Below are positions 1-8,977 of a stretch of DNA of 64,000 nt, one piece after another. Source of the stretch: Methyloversatilis sp. XJ19-49 (lineage in GTDB: Bacteria > Pseudomonadota > Gammaproteobacteria > Burkholderiales > Rhodocyclaceae). The DNA lies in NCBI RefSeq assembly GCF_024580145.1, contig NZ_JANINI010000011.1, positions 36,350 through 100,349 on the forward strand. Direction: 5' to 3'. The position numbers and the translations under genes are program-made. The notes below the pieces were generated by a model, which searched no databases, was not told the origin of the DNA, and saw only the letters and a list, made by a program, of their open reading frames with translations. The stretch's first letter is position 1. Each line of letters starts with the position of its first letter.

Positions 1-2
1 CG

Positions 3-1031
3 CACCACGTCAAGGCGGTCGGTCTGCTGGTCGGTGGTCGTTTGCGCGCTGCCGCGCGCGTGCTCGAAGACATCGCCATCGAGCATCCGCTCGACACGCT
101 GGCGCTGCAGGCCGGCCACCAGACCGACTTCCTGCTCGGCGATTCGCGCATGCTGCGCGACCGCATCGCACGCGCCCTGCCGGCGTGGCACGCCGACATG
201 CCGGCCTGGCATGCAGTGGCCGGTATGCTGGCGTTCGGGCTGGAAGAGACCGGCGACTACGGGCGCGCCGAACAGTACGGCCGACAGGCGGTCGAGCGCC
301 AGCCGCGCGACGGCTGGGCGCAGCACGCCGTCGCGCACGTCATGGAAATGCAGAACCGGCGACGCGACGGCATCGCGTGGATGCGCGCCGCTCCCCAGGC
401 ATGGGCGTTGGACAGCTTCCTGTCGGTGCACAACCACTGGCATCTGGCGCTGTTCCATCTCGGACTCGACGAGATCGACGCCGTGCTCGCGCTTTACGAC
501 GGGCCAGTGTGCGCCGACGCGCCGGGCCTGGTGTTCGACCTGGTCGATCAGTCCGCGCTGCTGTGGCGCCTGCATCTGCGTGGCATCGATGTCGGGACGC
601 GCTGGCAGGCGCTGGCCGACCGCTGGGCACCGATTGCCACCACCGGCCGCTACGCGTTCAACGACATGCATGCCACGATGGCCTTCGCGGCGGCAGGTCG
701 CACCGACCAGATCCGGGCGATTGCCGATGCGCAGCAGGCGGTCATCGCGGGCAGTGGTGACAGCGATGCGGACAACATCCGCTTCACCGCCGAGGTCGGC
801 CAGGCGGTGACGGCCGCGATGGCGGCGTTCGCCGACGGCGACTACGCGCAGACGGTCGAGATGTTGCGGCCGATCCGCCACATCTCGCACCGCTTCGGCG
901 GCAGTCACGCCCAGCGCGACGTGATAGACCTGACGCTGATCGAGGCGGCGGCACGCGGCGGCCAGCAGTCGCTGGCGAACGCCTTGCTCGCCGAACGCGC
1001 GTTACAGATGGGCCGGCAGCCGACGGGGTGA
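3..1031 (+). CDS. TTC38-like tetratricopeptide-repeat protein (5' end outside window)
   Basis: The frame is open from the first bases of the window, so the true start lies upstream; only the C-terminal ~342 residues are present. The visible part is all helical repeats, with the H-x-x-x-F/L-L-G-D pattern (HQTDFLLGD), a Trp-rich 'HAVAHVMEM' segment and 'FLSVHNHWHLALFHL'. This His-rich helical core is typical of the TTC38 family of TPR proteins. Family members are soluble, have no assigned enzymatic activity in bacteria, and are often annotated simply as tetratricopeptide repeat protein 38. An internal TTG at 42 is not a likely start because homologous sequence continues upstream of it. The next gene converges from the other strand 25 bp downstream. 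Family assignment is confident; function is unknown. Confidence 0.8.
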   Translation, partial: HHVKAVGLLVGGRLRAAARVLEDIAIEHPLDTLALQAGHQTDFLLGDSRMLRDRIARALPAWHADMPAWHAVAGMLAFGLEETGDYGRAEQYGRQAVERQPRDGWAQHAVAHVMEMQNRRRDGIAWMRAAPQAWALDSFLSVHNHWHLALFHLGLDEIDAVLALYDGPVCADAPGLVFDLVDQSALLWRLHLRGIDVGTRWQALADRWAPIATTGRYAFNDMHATMAFAAAGRTDQIRAIADAQQAVIAGSGDSDADNIRFTAEVGQAVTAAMAAFADGDYAQTVEMLRPIRHISHRFGGSHAQRDVIDLTLIEAAARGGQQSLANALLAERALQMGRQPTG

Positions 1032-1056
1032 CGATCGTCCAGCGGCGGCCGCGTGG

Positions 1057-1680
1057 TCAGGTTCCGCCAGACCCCAGATAGCGCCGGTCCGACCAGGTCG
1101 CAAGCCATTCAGGTATGAAGGCCACGAAGATCGACACCAGCATGCCGGTGATGAAGGCATCGCCCCAGGCCATCAGCCAGCGCGCGACCAGCGCCTGTTC
1201 CATTGCGACGCCGTCGATCAGGTGGTGTGCGAACTCGTATGCCACCCCGGCCAGAAACAGACAGAGCGCGGTGCCGATGAAGGCGCGGCCCAGCACATAA
1301 ATGAAAGGATGCGGCGGCAGCGCGCGTCGCAACACCTCGCCCAGCGCCAGTGCCAGCGTTGCCGGTACCAGGCCGATCCATACCAGCTGCGACAGCACCG
1401 CGGCCCACCCCAGCTGACCGAACAGCCACACCGCGAGCGCAATCAGCATCAGTTCGATCACCGCCAGCGGCCAGCCGAACATCAGCACCAGCAGGCAGGC
1501 GCCTGAGAGCTGGATCGAAATGCCGGCCGGCAGGTTCTGCGGCAGCACCCACAGCAGCGACAGCAGCACCCAGGACGCCACCCAGGGCGCGCCGAGCGGG
1601 CCTCGCAGCATGCGCCATGGGCGCAGCGCCACGCTGACGCCCAGCGCCGCAATACACAGCAACACCTCGATGATGATCAT
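1057..1680 (-). CDS. COG3235-like multi-pass membrane protein (CbiM-like energy-coupling factor permease superfamily)
   Basis: A 207-residue protein with about six hydrophobic segments covering almost its whole length. The C-terminal part contains 'PPHPFIYVLGRAFIGTA' and 'GDAFITGMLVSIFVAFIPEW', which I recognise from the COG3235 group of predicted membrane proteins, distantly related to CbiM-type S-component/permease proteins of energy-coupling factor transporters. A metal or vitamin substrate is therefore possible but not shown; no ATPase (EcfA/CbiO) or EcfT partner is nearby. It starts with ATG at 1680 and is transcribed divergently from the Pho-box-bearing phytase-like gene, so the 170-bp region between them probably serves both. 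Length agrees with the family. Confidence 0.65.
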   Translation of the reverse strand: MIIIEVLLCIAALGVSVALRPWRMLRGPLGAPWVASWVLLSLLWVLPQNLPAGISIQLSGACLLVLMFGWPLAVIELMLIALAVWLFGQLGWAAVLSQLVWIGLVPATLALALGEVLRRALPPHPFIYVLGRAFIGTALCLFLAGVAYEFAHHLIDGVAMEQALVARWLMAWGDAFITGMLVSIFVAFIPEWLATWSDRRYLGSGGT

Positions 1681-1769
1681 GATGCCCGGACGCCTGCGAC
1701 AGAGATGTCCGACAGTGTGTCACGCCGTTCCGGCGGCTGTCGCGCTGCGCAGTCGATTCCGTCGGCAAG

Positions 1770-1787
1770 GTGTCACCAAGCTGTCAC
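1770..1787 (+). promoter_or_regulatory. Pho box (PhoB-type binding site) upstream of the phytase-like gene
   Basis: GTGTCACCAAGCTGTCAC matches the 7-4-7 PhoB consensus: the second half-site is a perfect CTGTCAC and the first (GTGTCAC) shares the TGTCA core, at the correct 11-bp repeat period. It lies 65 bp upstream of the ATG at 1853, where a Pho box would replace the -35 element. The product downstream is phosphate-related, which supports the call. PhoB binding itself is inferred. Confidence 0.65.
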
Positions 1788-1852
1788 GCAGTCTGCTCAC
1801 ACTCCCCGGCGGTCATTCACAACAACAATGGGCTCAGCCCGCTGGAGGTCAC

Positions 1853-3412
1853 ATGAAAAAAACCCTGATTCACCTGTCCCGCCTGACGTTCGCGGGCGCG
1901 TTGCTGCTCGGCGGCGCGCAGGCTTCGTTTGCGCAGACCGTCGTCAATGGCACTTCGTTCGAGGTACTCGAATTGGCAGGCGTCGGTCGCCTCGCCGCCA
2001 ATCTGCGCGACGAGCACGGTGAAACCTTCGGCTCGATCTCCGGCCTGGTGGCCGATTCCTCGACCTGGACGCGCACCGGCAACAGCTACACCGGCATCTT
2101 CTACGCCTCGCCCGACCGCGGCTACAACGTTGCCGGCACGATCGACTACACGGCGCGCATCAACCGCATCGCGGTCGACTTCACGCCCGCCGCAGCAGGC
2201 AGCACCGGTCTGGGCCAGAACCAGATCGGCCTCGCCCTGACGCAATCGACGCTGCTGTATGAAACACTGGCCGGCGGCGGCACGCGGCCATTCAGTGGCA
2301 TCGACCCGATACCGGGTGGCGTTGCCACCGGCGGTGCGCGTCCGGCCACTTCGGTGCTGCCGGAACTGCCGCAAGGCTACAACGGCAAGCTGTCGCTCGA
2401 CGCCGAAGGCATCGTCATCCTGGCCGACGGCTCGCGCCTGATTAGCGACGAGTACGGCCCGTCGATCTACCGCTTCTCGGCTGCCGGCGAATTCATCGGC
2501 GCACTGCCGGTGGCACCGTCGGTGCGCCCGATCCGCAACGGCGTGACCGACTACAGTTCGAACAATGCCGCGGAAGGCCAGACCGGCCCGACGCCGGCCA
2601 ATCCGACCGCCGGTCGCGCGAACAACCAGGGCTTCGAAGGCCTGTCGCTGTCGCCGGATGGCCAGACACTGTTCGTCGCGCTGCAGAGCGCCGCGCGTCA
2701 GGACCTCGCCAACGCTGCAACACGCGACAATACACGTCTATTCACCTACGACGTCAGTGATCTGGACCAGATCACGCTGACCGGTGAATATGCGGTGCAA
2801 CTGCCGAAATTCCAGCAGGGCACCGGCACTCGTGTTGCGGCGCAGAGCGAAATCCTGGCAGTGTCCGACACCCAGATCTTCATCCTTCCGCGCGACAGCA
2901 ACGGCTTTGAGGTCGGCACGCAGGAATCGTTGCTGCGTCGTGTAGACATCATCGACATCAGCGATGCGACCAACATCCTGAACGAAAGCTACGAGGGACA
3001 GATCGCGCCGCTCGGCGTGCTGAACCCGGCGATCACGCCGGCGCTCTACACGCCTTTCCTCGACATCAACGACAACGCCGAACTGGCGCGCTTCGGTCTG
3101 GTGAATGGCGTGCAGCCCGGTCTGGACAACCTGTCCGAGAAATGGGAAGGCCTGGTGCTGCTGCCGACGCTGGAGGAAGGCCGCCCGAACGACTACTTCC
3201 TGTTCGTGGCCAACGACAACGACTTCGCCACCACCGACGGTTTCCAGGTCGGCACTCCGTACAACGACGGCAAGGACATAGACACCATGTTCCTGGCCTA
3301 TCGCGTCACCATCACCCCGGCAGTGCCTGAGCCCGAAAGCTGGGCGCTGATGCTGGCCGGCCTGTTTGCGGTCGGTGGCGTGGCACGACGCAGGCTGCGT
3401 TCGGGCAAGTAA
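1853..3412 (+). CDS. Esterase-like activity of phytase family protein with PEP-CTERM anchor
   Basis: A 519-residue exported protein. ATG 1853 was chosen over an upstream in-frame extension because GGAGG lies at 1844-1848 and the protein then begins with a clean signal peptide (MKKTLIHLSRL, hydrophobic core, cleavage near ASFAQ). The body matches the 'esterase-like activity of phytase' (PF13449) beta-propeller-like family, with conserved 'DAEGIVILADG', 'DEYGPSIYRF', 'NQGFEGLSLSPDG' and 'SEKWEGLVLLPT' blocks. The C-terminus is a PEP-CTERM sorting signal: VPEPESWALMLAG, a transmembrane stretch and the basic tail RRRLRSGK. An exosortase would process it; none is in this window. With the upstream Pho box, the protein is probably a cell-surface or matrix-linked phosphoester hydrolase made under phosphate limitation. 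Substrate is not determined. Confidence 0.85.
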   Translation: MKKTLIHLSRLTFAGALLLGGAQASFAQTVVNGTSFEVLELAGVGRLAANLRDEHGETFGSISGLVADSSTWTRTGNSYTGIFYASPDRGYNVAGTIDYTARINRIAVDFTPAAAGSTGLGQNQIGLALTQSTLLYETLAGGGTRPFSGIDPIPGGVATGGARPATSVLPELPQGYNGKLSLDAEGIVILADGSRLISDEYGPSIYRFSAAGEFIGALPVAPSVRPIRNGVTDYSSNNAAEGQTGPTPANPTAGRANNQGFEGLSLSPDGQTLFVALQSAARQDLANAATRDNTRLFTYDVSDLDQITLTGEYAVQLPKFQQGTGTRVAAQSEILAVSDTQIFILPRDSNGFEVGTQESLLRRVDIIDISDATNILNESYEGQIAPLGVLNPAITPALYTPFLDINDNAELARFGLVNGVQPGLDNLSEKWEGLVLLPTLEEGRPNDYFLFVANDNDFATTDGFQVGTPYNDGKDIDTMFLAYRVTITPAVPEPESWALMLAGLFAVGGVARRRLRSGK

Positions 3413-3438
3413 GCCTTCGGTCTTCGACTTGCCTGTCA

Positions 3439-3476
3439 GGGGCGGCATCCGGGTAAGGATGTCGCCCCTTTACTTT
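3439..3476 (+). terminator. Intrinsic terminator after the phytase-like gene
   Basis: GGGGCGGCATCC (3439-3450) pairs with GGATGTCGCCCC (3457-3468) through a 6-nt loop with one G-U wobble, followed by TTTACTTT. It sits 27 bp after the stop codon at 3412. Confidence 0.75.
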
Positions 3477-3569
3477 CCGGCTCCCGCACCTGCCCCGCCC
3501 GCGCGTCGACGGGCGACCTCCCTCTCCCCGGCAGGGATAGTCCGTTCGGATCATCACCGAACGCCTGCA

Positions 3570-3587
3570 GCGTCTTATCCCTGTCAA
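3570..3587 (+). promoter_or_regulatory. Candidate weaker Pho box upstream of the PhoX gene
   Basis: GCGTCTTATCCCTGTCAA fits the 7-4-7 layout: the second half-site CTGTCAA differs from consensus at one position, the first (GCGTCTT) keeps only GTC and the final T. It lies about 100 bp upstream of ATG 3689. The call rests partly on the nature of the gene downstream. Confidence 0.4.
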
Positions 3588-3688
3588 ACGCGCCGCACAC
3601 ACTCAGCGCGCACGTACACGCCGCGCACCACTCGGTGCGACTGGAAAGAAGCCCCGAACCATCGTCTCGATCCATCCGAGGAGAACAC

Positions 3689-5683
3689 ATGTCTGCTCAT
3701 CTGCACCCCGACAACAACGTCACGATCAATCCGACCGACAATGAGTCGATCCGCGACGTCCTGGCCGCATTCACCGGCCGCCGCAACTTCATGAAAGGCT
3801 CGATCGGCACGGCAGTGCTCGCTTCGATGGGTGGCTTCAGCCTCGAAGCCCTCGCTGCTGGCTATGTGCCCAGCCCGACGCCGACCAACGGCGGCATCGG
3901 CTTCAACGGTGTGCCGGCCAACATCGCGCCGATGACCGACGGCATCACCGTGCCGAACGGCTACACCGCGAAGGTGTTCATCTCCTGGGGCGATGCGATC
4001 GGCAAGGCCGGCCCTGAGGCCAACACGCACTGGGACCCGTCGACCGCCATGACCAAGGCTCGTCAGCTGACGACCTGGGGCTCGCACAATGACGGCATGC
4101 ACCTGTTCCCGTTCCCGGCAGCCGGTGCAGGCGGCCTCAGCAACGTCCGCGGCCTGCTCGTATCCAATTTCGAGTACGTCGACCCGGGTCTGCTGAACAA
4201 CACCATGACCTACGGTACCGATGTCATCACGCAGGACATGGTCGACGCGCAGCTCGCGGCGCACGGTGTCGGCGTGGTCGAGGTGCGCAAGATCGGCGGC
4301 GAGATGAAGGTACAGCGTCCGTCCGCCTTCGCCCGTCGCATCACCGGCGCGACCCCCTGTAAGGTGTCGGGCCCGGCTGCCGGTCACCCGATGCTGCGCA
4401 CCGCAGCCGACCCGGCCGGCATGACCGTGCTCGGCACGCTGAACAATTGCGCGCACGGCTACACGCCCTGGGGCACCTACCTCGCCTGCGAAGAAAACTT
4501 CAACGGCTATTTCGGCACCACCGCCGCCAAGTTGGCCGCGCAGCCGCGCACGCCGCACGAAGCCCGCTACGGCGTCAGCCAGGGTGGCTTCGGCTACCGC
4601 TGGCACGAAGCCGATCCGCGCTTCGACTTCCGCGAAAACCCGAATGAACTGAACCGTCATGGCTGGGTGGTCGAAATCGACCCGTGGAACCCGAATTCGA
4701 TGCCGGTCAAGCGCACCGCGCTGGGTCGCTTCAAGCACGAAGGCGCATGGAGCGTGGTCGGAGCCGACAACAGCGTTGCCCTCTACATGGGCGACGACGA
4801 AATCAACGACTACATCTACAAGTTCGTCTGCGCAAAGAAGCTGAACACGAAGAACCGCGCTGCCAACCGCGACCTGCTCGACACCGGCACGCTGTATGTC
4901 GCCAAGTTCAACGCCGACGGCACGGGTGTCTGGCTGCCGCTGGTGTTCGGTCAGAATGGTCTGACGTCGGCGAACGGCTTCAACAGCCAGGGCGACGTCG
5001 TCATCATGTGCCGCCAGGCGGCTGACCTGCTCGGCGCCACCAAGATGGACCGCCCGGAATGGGTCGCCGTGCATCCGACCACGCGCGAGGTGTACTTCAC
5101 GCTGACGAACAACAGCGGCCGTACCGTCACCGATGCCGCCAACCCGCGCGCCAACAACGTGCATGGCCACATCATCCGCTTCAACGAAAACGGCGGTGAT
5201 GTTGCAGCCACCGGCTTCCAGTGGGACATCTTCGCCGAGTGCGGCGACAAGCTGTCGAGCAACCCGGCGCGCCAGGGCAACATCATCGGCGACGACCTCG
5301 GTTCGCCGGATGGCCTCTGGTTCGATTCCGATGGTCGCCTGTGGATCCAGACCGACCAGGCCGGCGACGCGACCGGCAACTACGCAAACATCGGCGGCAA
5401 TGCGATGTTCTGCGCCGATCCGGCCACGCGTCAGATCACCCGCTTCCTGACCAGCCCGATCCGTTGCGAAGTGACCGGTGTCGTCACCACGCCGGACAAC
5501 AAGACCATGTTCGTCAACATCCAGCACCCGGGCGAAAGCTGGTCGGGCAGCTTCACGTCGCGCAGCACCTGGCCGGACAGCGGCATCAACGGCCCGACGA
5601 CACAGAGCGCCAACGGCGCGATCAAGCCGCGTTCGGCCGTGGTGATGATCACCAAGGACGACGGCGGCGTGATCGGTACCTGA
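3689..5683 (+). CDS. PhoX-family (DUF839) alkaline phosphatase, Tat-exported
   Basis: A 664-residue protein of the PhoX/DUF839 family: secreted phosphatases that release inorganic phosphate from phosphoesters and use Ca and Fe cofactors. ATG 3689 is preceded by GAGGAG at 3678-3683; an earlier in-frame start at 3635 lacks a ribosome site. A twin-arginine motif (GRRNFMKG) around residue 50 precedes a hydrophobic stretch ending at LEALAAG, so the folded protein should be exported by Tat; the long n-region before it is usual for PhoX. Family blocks are present: CEENFNGYF, HGWVVEIDPWNP, RFKHEGAWSVV, YMGDDEIND, and SPDGLWFDSDGRLWIQTD. It lies between two PEP-CTERM genes and has a possible Pho box upstream, consistent with phosphate starvation control. 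Confidence 0.9.
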   Translation: MSAHLHPDNNVTINPTDNESIRDVLAAFTGRRNFMKGSIGTAVLASMGGFSLEALAAGYVPSPTPTNGGIGFNGVPANIAPMTDGITVPNGYTAKVFISWGDAIGKAGPEANTHWDPSTAMTKARQLTTWGSHNDGMHLFPFPAAGAGGLSNVRGLLVSNFEYVDPGLLNNTMTYGTDVITQDMVDAQLAAHGVGVVEVRKIGGEMKVQRPSAFARRITGATPCKVSGPAAGHPMLRTAADPAGMTVLGTLNNCAHGYTPWGTYLACEENFNGYFGTTAAKLAAQPRTPHEARYGVSQGGFGYRWHEADPRFDFRENPNELNRHGWVVEIDPWNPNSMPVKRTALGRFKHEGAWSVVGADNSVALYMGDDEINDYIYKFVCAKKLNTKNRAANRDLLDTGTLYVAKFNADGTGVWLPLVFGQNGLTSANGFNSQGDVVIMCRQAADLLGATKMDRPEWVAVHPTTREVYFTLTNNSGRTVTDAANPRANNVHGHIIRFNENGGDVAATGFQWDIFAECGDKLSSNPARQGNIIGDDLGSPDGLWFDSDGRLWIQTDQAGDATGNYANIGGNAMFCADPATRQITRFLTSPIRCEVTGVVTTPDNKTMFVNIQHPGESWSGSFTSRSTWPDSGINGPTTQSANGAIKPRSAVVMITKDDGGVIGT

Positions 5684-5728
5684 TCGACAGCCGCTTAACG
5701 CTTCGACACATCGTTTTAACAAGGACGT

Positions 5729-5756
5729 CACGGTGGCGAGTCACTTTGCCACCGTG
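5729..5756 (+). terminator. Hairpin between phoX-like gene and PEP-CTERM gene
   Basis: CACGGTGGC (5729-5737) and GCCACCGTG (5748-5756) form a perfect 9-bp stem with a 10-nt loop. No U-run follows, so it is better read as an attenuator or mRNA-stabilising hairpin than as a full terminator. It ends 21 bp before the next ATG. Confidence 0.5.
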
Positions 5757-5777
5757 GCCCCAACCAGAGGATTCATC

Positions 5778-6398
5778 ATGAAAGTGAAATTCATCGCCGC
5801 CGCGCTGGCCACGTTCGCCATGCTGCCGGCACACGCCGCCCTGACCAATGACGTCGCCGACCTCTACGCCCCGATCGTTGCCGATTTCGAGATGTATGAC
5901 GGCTTCCTGACCAGCGGTCCGGAAATGGTTGCGCCGGGCGTCACCTTCACCGGTGACGACGGTTCGCAGCTGGGTGCCTTCATTGCCGAACTCGGCAGCA
6001 ACGGCCTCTGGGGTGCCGGCAGCGTATTCGCCGCCAGCGGCTTCATCGGCGAACTGCGCTTCACCTTCGCTGACCTGACCGCCGGCGCCGGCGCTTTCGT
6101 CAACCACTACGCCGACGACCTGCTGCCGTTCGGTATCGTGGTGTCCGCCTACGGGGACAACAACCAGATCATCGAGTCGCACACGCTGAGCATCGACACC
6201 GACGAATTCGGCTACAACGAAGGTCAGTTCGTCGGCATCACGCGTGACGTGGCCGACATCCGCTCGATTTCGTTCAAGGGCAACGCCGTCGTGCTCGACA
6301 ACCTGGCCGTCGCCACGCCGGTGCCGGAACCGGAAGGCTACGCGCTGCTGCTGGCCGGTCTGGGCCTGATCGGCATGGCGGCCCGCCGCCGCATGTAA
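5778..6398 (+). CDS. Small PEP-CTERM sorting domain protein
   Basis: A 206-residue exported protein. ATG 5778 gives a signal peptide (MKVKFIAAALATFAMLPAHA), preferred to an upstream GTG at 5733 that would bury it. The middle (about residues 22-180) is an acidic, Gly-rich beta-type domain of the kind common in PEP-CTERM proteins (possibly carbohydrate-binding-like) with no catalytic motif that I recognise. The C-terminus is VPEPEGYALLLAG, a hydrophobic stretch, then RRRM: a complete PEP-CTERM signal. It follows the PhoX gene by 94 bp with a hairpin between, and an intrinsic terminator follows it, so the two are probably co-transcribed. Function unknown; surface or exopolysaccharide association is likely from the family. 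Confidence 0.85.
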   Translation: MKVKFIAAALATFAMLPAHAALTNDVADLYAPIVADFEMYDGFLTSGPEMVAPGVTFTGDDGSQLGAFIAELGSNGLWGAGSVFAASGFIGELRFTFADLTAGAGAFVNHYADDLLPFGIVVSAYGDNNQIIESHTLSIDTDEFGYNEGQFVGITRDVADIRSISFKGNAVVLDNLAVATPVPEPEGYALLLAGLGLIGMAARRRM

Positions 6399-6423
6399 AA
6401 CGCTTGCGCCTGACCCTCGTTCT

Positions 6424-8958
6424 TCAAGACCCGGCCTTCGCGCCGGGTCTTTTTTTATTCTGCAACATGCTTTTCACGACTTGCAGAGGCAGGAAGCTCG
6501 CGAGGCCCAGCCCGCAGGCGGCCAGCCAGTGCGCCGGCGCCAGCGGGGTGAAGCCGAACTGCATCGCCAGCCAGGGCACGCTGGTCACGGCAAGCAGCGC
6601 GAGCAGCGTGGCGGCGATGATGGCGCGCGCCACCGGTGCGGTGCCGCGCAGCGCATTCAGCCAGGCGCCCCCGTGGGTGCGGGCGCAGAAGATGAGAGCG
6701 ATGCCGCTGCTGACCAGCGTGATGAACACCCAGGTGCGGACCACGGACGCGTCGAAGCCCTGTGCGCTCGCGAAGGCGTGCACCGCGAGCACGACGGCTG
6801 ACGTCACGGTACCGAGCAGCAGACTCGTCCAGATGCGGGAAGACGGCAGCAGCGGGTCACTGCCCGGACGCGGCGGCTCGTGCATCACGCCCGCGTCCGC
6901 CTCGTCGGATTCGAACACCACTGAACACGAGGGGTCGATCACCAGTTCAAGGAAGGCGATGTGGGCTGGTGCCAGCACCAGCGGCCAGCCGAACAGCACC
7001 GGCGCGGTGGCCAGCGCGATGATGGGCACGTGCACCGCCAGGGTGTAGGTCATTGCATGTCGCAGGTTGCGGAAGATGCGCCGGCCGAGCCGGATCGCGT
7101 GCACCAGTGCGGCAAAGTCGTCTTCGACCAGCACCAGATCCGCCGCTTCGCGCGCCACGTCGGTCCCGCGCCGGCCCATCGCGATGCCGATATGGGCCGC
7201 CTTGAGGGCGGGCGCGTCATTCACGCCGTCACCGGTCATGGCGACGATGTCGCCGCGCGCCTTCAGCGCCTCGACCAGGGCCAGCTTCTGCTGCGGGCTG
7301 ACGCGCGCGAACACGCCGCCCTGCGCCGCCTCTGCGGCAAAGGCAGCGTCGTCCATGTCCGCCAGTTCCGGACCGGTCAGCACGCGCGCGCCTTCGATGC
7401 CCGCCTGAGCGGCGATGGCCTGAGCGGTGCGCGGGTGGTCGCCGGTGATCATGACGACACGCACACCGGCCGCGCGACATTCGGCCACCGCCGCGGGCAC
7501 GCCGTCACGCAGCGGGTCGGCCAGACCGATCAGGCCGATGAAGCGGAATTCGAAATCATGCTGGATCGCCGGCGCCTCGCTGCCCGGATGCAGCGCATGC
7601 GCCACCGCCAGCACGCGCAGGCCGCGGTCGGCCAGCGCTCCAGCCTGCTGCGCCACGTGGGCGCGCGCCTCGGGCGACAGGTGGCACAGGTCGGCGATCG
7701 CCTCGGGGGCGCCCTTCGAGGCGACCTCGCTGCGTGGGCTGCCCGGCACCTGCCACAGATGCGACATCGCCAGCAGATCGGGGGACAGCTCGTACTCGCG
7801 CGCCAGCCGCCAGTCCGGGTGCAGATGTTCGGTATTCGACAGATGCGCATCGGCAAGGCTCAGAAAGGCCTTTTCCATCGGATCATGCGGATCGGTCTCG
7901 CTCGCCAGCACCGCGTATTCGAGCAGCCGGTGAAACGTTTCCGGCAGCTCGGCCAGCGGCTGACCGGCGTTCAGATGCAGTGTGTCGTCACCGGCGACCA
8001 GCGCAGCCACCGCCATGCGGTTGCGCGTCAATGTGCCGGTCTTGTCGACGCACAGCACCGTGGTCTGGCCCAGCGTTTCGATCGCTGCAAGACGCCGCGT
8101 CAGCACGCCGTGCACCGCGATGCGGCGGGCACCGAAGGCGAGGAACACGATCAGGATGACCGGAAACTCCTGCGGCAGCACGCCCATGGCGAGCGTGATG
8201 CCGGCCAGCAGCCCGTCGAGCCAGCCGCCGCGCAGCATGGCGTAGAGCAGTGCGAGCAGCACGCACAGCACACCACCGATCACCGCCAGCCTGCGCGCGA
8301 GCTTCGCCAGCTCAATCTGCAGGGGCGAAGCACCGCTGCTGATCGCGCCGAGCGACTTGCCGATGCGGCCCAGTTCGGTTGCATTGCCGATGGCGCTCAC
8401 TTCAACCGTGGCCTGGCCGCTGACCACCAGCGTGCCGGCGAACACCTGCAGCGCAGGACCTCCATCGACCGGCAGTCTGGCCACCGCCACCGACTCGCCG
8501 GTCAGCATCGATTCGTCGAGCGTGAGGTCGTGCGCCGACAGCACGACACCGTCGGCCGGCACGCGGTCGCCCTCGTTCAGCAGCATGCGGTCGCCGACCA
8601 CCACTTCGCGCCCGGCCACCCGCATCACCTTGCCGTCGCGCAGCACCAGCGCACGCGGGCTCGACAGGTCGCGCAGGGCTGCCAGTGCGGTTTCCGTGCG
8701 CCGCTGCTGCACCACGGTCACCGCGATGATGACCAGCACGAAGCCGAGCAGCACGAGCGCTTCCTGCGGGTCGCCGATCAGCAGGTAGAGCGCAGCGGCA
8801 CCGAGCATCAGCAGGAACATCGGCTCGCGGGCCACTTCGAGCACGATGTCCGCAATGCCGCGCGAACGGTCGGCTGCGAGTTCGTTCCAGCCGTCCCGGG
8901 CGCGGCGAACCGCCACTTCAGCTTCGCTCAGACCGGACGAGGCCGACGCTTCAGTCAT
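6424..8958 (-). CDS. Cation-translocating P-type ATPase (P2-like)
   Basis: An 844-residue ion pump. Domain order: N-terminal cation-ATPase domain (GLSEAEVAVRRARDGWNEL), transmembrane pair, actuator domain with MLTGES near residue 151, transmembrane pair with GVLPQEFPVILIVF, phosphorylation motif DKTGTLTRN (Asp305), nucleotide domain, MITGDHP, GDGVNDAP hinge, and a C-terminal transmembrane domain containing 'ELVIDPSCSVVFE'. It has no N-terminal HMA domain and no CPC motif, so it is not a copper/heavy-metal P1B pump. The PQEFP motif replaces the PEGLP of classical calcium pumps and occurs in a bacterial subgroup whose substrate is not settled. The last codons lie inside the terminator of the convergent gene. 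Substrate is not predictable from sequence alone. Confidence 0.9.
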   Translation of the reverse strand: MTEASASSGLSEAEVAVRRARDGWNELAADRSRGIADIVLEVAREPMFLLMLGAAALYLLIGDPQEALVLLGFVLVIIAVTVVQQRRTETALAALRDLSSPRALVLRDGKVMRVAGREVVVGDRMLLNEGDRVPADGVVLSAHDLTLDESMLTGESVAVARLPVDGGPALQVFAGTLVVSGQATVEVSAIGNATELGRIGKSLGAISSGASPLQIELAKLARRLAVIGGVLCVLLALLYAMLRGGWLDGLLAGITLAMGVLPQEFPVILIVFLAFGARRIAVHGVLTRRLAAIETLGQTTVLCVDKTGTLTRNRMAVAALVAGDDTLHLNAGQPLAELPETFHRLLEYAVLASETDPHDPMEKAFLSLADAHLSNTEHLHPDWRLAREYELSPDLLAMSHLWQVPGSPRSEVASKGAPEAIADLCHLSPEARAHVAQQAGALADRGLRVLAVAHALHPGSEAPAIQHDFEFRFIGLIGLADPLRDGVPAAVAECRAAGVRVVMITGDHPRTAQAIAAQAGIEGARVLTGPELADMDDAAFAAEAAQGGVFARVSPQQKLALVEALKARGDIVAMTGDGVNDAPALKAAHIGIAMGRRGTDVAREAADLVLVEDDFAALVHAIRLGRRIFRNLRHAMTYTLAVHVPIIALATAPVLFGWPLVLAPAHIAFLELVIDPSCSVVFESDEADAGVMHEPPRPGSDPLLPSSRIWTSLLLGTVTSAVVLAVHAFASAQGFDASVVRTWVFITLVSSGIALIFCARTHGGAWLNALRGTAPVARAIIAATLLALLAVTSVPWLAMQFGFTPLAPAHWLAACGLGLASFLPLQVVKSMLQNKKRPGAKAGS
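6426..6456 (+). terminator. Strong intrinsic terminator, overlapping the 3' end of the convergent ATPase gene
   Basis: AAGACCCGGC (6426-6435) pairs with GCCGGGTCTT (6442-6451), with loop CTTCGC, followed by a run of T residues to 6456. It terminates the PhoX/PEP-CTERM transcript. The same bases encode the last residues of the ATPase on the minus strand, whose stop is at 6424-6426. Confidence 0.85.
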
Positions 8959-8977
8959 GGCTGGCAGGTACCGGTAG

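Noticed and set aside
3584-5731. Long minus-strand open frame of 715 codons opposite the PhoX gene
   Set aside because: Composition is Arg/Val/His-rich without domains, and it mirrors the plus-strand PhoX gene, which has a ribosome site, Tat signal and family motifs. GC-rich third positions leave the antisense frame open.
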